This document shows positions 16,336 to 18,397 of a stretch of DNA of 18,397 bases, one piece after another. Within the stretch, counting starts at the first letter, position 1, and each line of letters starts with the position of its first letter. Below the pieces are notes generated by a model. That model saw only the letters and a program-made list of their open reading frames with translations. It made no database searches and had not been told where the DNA came from. The position numbers were made by a program, and so were the translations under genes. This stretch comes from Undibacterium sp. (GTDB lineage Bacteria; Pseudomonadota; Gammaproteobacteria; Burkholderiales; Burkholderiaceae): contig JACMRF010000073.1 in NCBI GenBank assembly GCA_014376575.1, positions 1 to 18,397 of the forward strand, written 5' to 3'.

Positions 16336-17034
16336 ATGCATCTCGACGAACCGCTCAGTGACAAAGAATTCAATGAATTGGACAAATTTCTCATGTCAGA
16401 CCGCGTCGGTGACGACGGCATGACGATGGATGCGCTTCATGGCTACCTGACCGCGATTGCGTTGGGGCCAGAAGCAATACCTATGGCTGAATGGCTGCCT
16501 CTGGTGTGGGGCTTGCCTGATCAGGCTGAACCAAAATTTAAAAATGAAAAAGAGCTGCAAAGAATCTCTACGTTGATTGCACGCTTCATGAATGAAATTC
16601 AGATTACTTTTGAGGTCGCTCCGCAAGAATTTGAGCCGCTATTTTGCGTTCTGGAACAAGACGGCAAAGAACTCATTGATGGCGAAACCTGGGCATGGGG
16701 CTTCTGGGAAGGCATGCAATTGCGTGAAGAATCCTGGGAAGCCGCTTGGGAATCAGATATTGCGCCGCTCTTACATCCGATTTATCTTCTCGGTGCGGAA
16801 GAAATCGAAGAAGAAGAAATGCAACTGGTCGATACGCCTGAAAAATGCCATCAGCTTGCGCTCGCATTGGAAGCATCGATACCGGAAATTCGACGTTTCT
16901 GGGCGCCATTGCGCAAGTCTGGCGTCGCCACCGTTAAACGTGAAGCGCCAAAAGTGGGGCGAAACGATCCCTGCCCTTGCGGTAGCGGGAAAAAACATAA
17001 AGTTTGCTGCGGCGCTGAGCCAACAGTGCATTAA
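16336..17034 (+). CDS. UPF0149/YecA family protein with C-terminal SEC-C motif
   Basis: The protein has 232 residues from the ATG at 16336. A longer frame from 16234 would add 34 residues of no family character, and AGAAG lies shortly before the chosen ATG. The N-terminal two thirds are helical and match the UPF0149 family: [17 protein letters not shown], then [16 protein letters not shown] and WAWGFWEGM. The C-terminus is a SEC-C zinc motif, [19 protein letters not shown] (208-226), with cysteines 213, 215, 224 and 225, as in SecA. SEC-C motifs bind zinc and often contact ribosomes or SecB-like partners; E. coli YecA has the same layout. The role here is likely ribosome- or secretion-linked, but this is inference. 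An 8-bp inverted repeat (17011-17018/17044-17051) spans the stop. Confidence 0.9.
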   Translation: MHLDEPLSDKEFNELDKFLMSDRVGDDGMTMDALHGYLTAIALGPEAIPMAEWLPLVWGLPDQAEPKFKNEKELQRISTLIARFMNEIQITFEVAPQEFEPLFCVLEQDGKELIDGETWAWGFWEGMQLREESWEAAWESDIAPLLHPIYLLGAEEIEEEEMQLVDTPEKCHQLALALEASIPEIRRFWAPLRKSGVATVKREAPKVGRNDPCPCGSGKKHKVCCGAEPTVH

Positions 17035-17093
17035 ACATTATCGTCAGCGCCTGAGGGCACCCTCTAGCGTTTTGCTTTCTAGGCCCAATCTTG

Positions 17094-17138
17094 TGTGCTA
17101 CTTTACCGGCTTTACATCCTTCTTCACGGAGTAGCACA
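17094..17138 (+). promoter_or_regulatory. Hairpin covering the ribosome binding site of the acyl-CoA-binding protein gene
   Basis: TGTGCTAC (17094-17101) is the exact complement of GTAGCACA (17131-17138), whose last base is the A of the start codon. The stem continues inward with T17102-A17130 and two T-G pairs to 17128, so the Shine-Dalgarno GGAG (17128-17131) would be fully paired. The loop is about 23 bases. If formed, it would lower translation until melted. The effect is not shown. Confidence 0.4.
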
Positions 17139-17392
17139 TGAACCTGCAAGACCAATTCAATCAAGCCCTCACAGATTCCAAGAATTTGCCTGAACGTCCT
17201 GACAATATGACGCTGCTCAAGATTTACGCCCTATTCAAGCAAGGCAGCACTGGCGATTCCAATGGCGAAAGACCAGGGATGACAGACTTTATTGCACGAG
17301 CAAAATTTGACGCATGGGCAGCACTGGCAGGTACGACACAAGACGATGCGATGCAACAGTACGTTGAATTAATCAACAGTCTAAAAGATTAA
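17138..17392 (+). CDS. Acyl-CoA-binding protein
   Basis: This 84-residue protein is a complete acyl-CoA-binding protein (ACBP), a four-helix cytosolic carrier of long-chain acyl-CoA esters. The central signature IYALFKQGSTGD...ERPGM followed by AKFDAWAALAGT is clear. The ligand-binding residues of bovine ACBP (Tyr28, Lys32, Lys54, Tyr73) line up with Y30, K34, K56 and Y75 at a constant offset of two. GGAG lies six bases before the ATG, a strong ribosome binding site, but the site can be masked by a hairpin. ACBP is common in Burkholderiales and in eukaryotes but patchy in other bacteria. No fatty-acid gene is adjacent. Confidence 0.95.
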   Translation: MNLQDQFNQALTDSKNLPERPDNMTLLKIYALFKQGSTGDSNGERPGMTDFIARAKFDAWAALAGTTQDDAMQQYVELINSLKD

Positions 17393-17399
17393 TAAATTA

Positions 17400-17463
17400 G
17401 GGGAGTATATTTAGACACGCTTACTAGTTGGGCGCAAACGACCAGAATATGAGTGTACTCCCC
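17400..17463. repeat. Short inverted repeat between convergent genes
   Basis: GGGGAGTA (17400-17407) is the exact reverse complement of TACTCCCC (17456-17463), with a 48-base spacer. It lies between the acyl-CoA-binding protein gene and the dehydrogenase gene, which converge here. There is no T-run, so termination is uncertain. Confidence 0.45.
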
Positions 17464-17481
17464 ACCAGTATCTGGTTTGAT

Positions 17482-18397
17482 TTACAGCAAAGCTTCAAGA
17501 TTGAGCAAATTGGGTGGGCGCTGATTTTGTAAGGCGGCAATCAAATTATCCGCGGCACAATTTGCCATAGCGCGCCGCGTTGGTTCAGAGGCACTGGCAA
17601 TATGCGGCGTGAGTACCACATTGCTGAGCGTCAAAAAATCCGGGTGAAATTTCGGTTCGTTTTCAAACACATCCAATCCGGCAGCCGCAATCGACTTCCG
17701 CCTTAATGCATCGATCAATGCCACGTCATTCACAATGCCACCGCGTGCCAGGTTCACCAGCGTAGCCGTTGGTTTCATCATCGCCAGTTCTACTTCAGAG
17801 ATGGTATGGTGCGTAGCCGAAGAATAGGGCAATACCAACATTACATAATCTGCGCTCGCCAATAATTCGTCTTTACTGACATGCTTTGCGTTGTTTGCGT
17901 GTACCTCCTGCTCAGCTGTAAGCCGGGTACGATTGTGATAGATGACGCGCATATCAAATCCCATGGAACGGCGGGCAATGGCCTGACCGATTCTCCCCAT
18001 GCCGATAATGCCCAGCGTTGAGCCATGAATGTCACTCCCCAAAAAATAATCGTAACGCCATTTATCCCAATGACCGGCCCGCAGCCAATGCTCGGATTCG
18101 CTCACTCTACGCGCCGTTGCCATTAATAAGGCCCAGCCAAAATCAGCGGTCGTTTCATTCAAAACATCTGGCGTATTGCTCGCCAAAATACGCCGACTGG
18201 TACAAGCTGCCAAATCAAGGTTATCGTAGCCTACAGCCATGTTTGCAATCGCCTTAAGCTCTGGGAGTTGCGCCAGCACTTCTGCATTGAAACGAGCGCT
18301 TGCAGTACACAAAACGCCATACTTCCCCTGCATTTTTTGCACCAGTTCTAGTTGCGAAAAGACACTATCATGTTGATTCGATTCAACTTCAAAATAA
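17482..18397 (-). CDS. D-isomer 2-hydroxyacid dehydrogenase (GhrB-like), 5' end beyond window
   Basis: This NAD(P)-dependent D-2-hydroxyacid dehydrogenase is most like glyoxylate/hydroxypyruvate or 2-ketogluconate reductases. The frame stays open to the right edge: residues YFEVESNQHDSVFSQLELV precede the GTG at 18342, so that GTG is internal and about ten or so N-terminal residues are missing. Seen are the substrate-loop sequence MAVGYDNLD, the Rossmann motif GIIGMGRIGQAIA, the catalytic Arg in NLARGG, the Glu in GLDVFENEP and the His in LTPHIASAS. All three catalytic residues are therefore intact. The substrate cannot be fixed from sequence; reduction of glyoxylate, hydroxypyruvate or 2-ketogluconate are the candidates. 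Confidence 0.92.
   Translation of the reverse strand, partial: YFEVESNQHDSVFSQLELVQKMQGKYGVLCTASARFNAEVLAQLPELKAIANMAVGYDNLDLAACTSRRILASNTPDVLNETTADFGWALLMATARRVSESEHWLRAGHWDKWRYDYFLGSDIHGSTLGIIGMGRIGQAIARRSMGFDMRVIYHNRTRLTAEQEVHANNAKHVSKDELLASADYVMLVLPYSSATHHTISEVELAMMKPTATLVNLARGGIVNDVALIDALRRKSIAAAGLDVFENEPKFHPDFLTLSNVVLTPHIASASEPTRRAMANCAADNLIAALQNQRPPNLLNLEALL

Noticed and set aside
17044..17090. Possible intrinsic terminator after the UPF0149 gene
   Set aside because: GC-rich inverted repeats are short, one has only a two-base loop, and no proper T-run follows.
16592..17134. 180-residue frame overlapping the UPF0149 gene in another plus-strand frame
   Set aside because: The UPF0149 frame has conserved motifs and SEC-C cysteines; this one is rich in K/R/S without any domain.

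Overview
The window looks like ordinary chromosome from a betaproteobacterium of the order Burkholderiales, most likely near Oxalobacteraceae (Undibacterium/Herminiimonas-like). This is inferred from the protein flavour, the moderate GC content and the tsaB-rimI-UDG-like and radA/lplT neighbourhoods; no 16S or ribosomal gene is present to confirm it. No phage, insertion sequence, CRISPR array or secretion or defence island is visible. I did not find a clearly new multi-gene system; the best leads are single loci.

Layout from left to right: the 5' part of an unannotated-looking lipoprotein gene with a TTG start runs off the left edge (minus strand). Next is an overlapping hpnD-hpnE pair for squalene/hopanoid-precursor synthesis (plus), without the usual hpnC in front. 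A 17-bp perfect inverted repeat separates hpnE from the convergent radA (minus). The divergent lplT (plus) then converges with a four-gene minus-strand operon, transcribed tsaB > rimI > UDG-like protein > DUF1853. TsaB makes the tRNA t6A modification with partners, and RimI acetylates ribosomal protein S18. The UDG-like protein has lost the catalytic motifs of family-4 uracil-DNA glycosylases but starts with a segment resembling the chi-binding N-terminus of the DNA polymerase III psi subunit.

A thioredoxin-like gene (plus) diverges from tsaB. After it come two identical tRNA-Arg(ACG) genes (minus), each with its own -10 box and intrinsic terminator, then the potassium transporter kup (minus, TTG start), tRNA-Ser(GCT) with its terminator and promoter, and lysC (aspartokinase). 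A 450-bp AT-rich gap follows.

The right part holds a minus-strand srkA > rpiA > DUF1415 series, then plus-strand UPF0149/SEC-C (YecA-like) and acyl-CoA-binding protein genes. The last gene is a 2-hydroxyacid dehydrogenase (minus) whose N-terminus is cut by the right edge. Most genes are housekeeping: isoprenoid lipids, DNA repair and replication, tRNA modification, K+ uptake, amino-acid and pentose metabolism, and stress protection.
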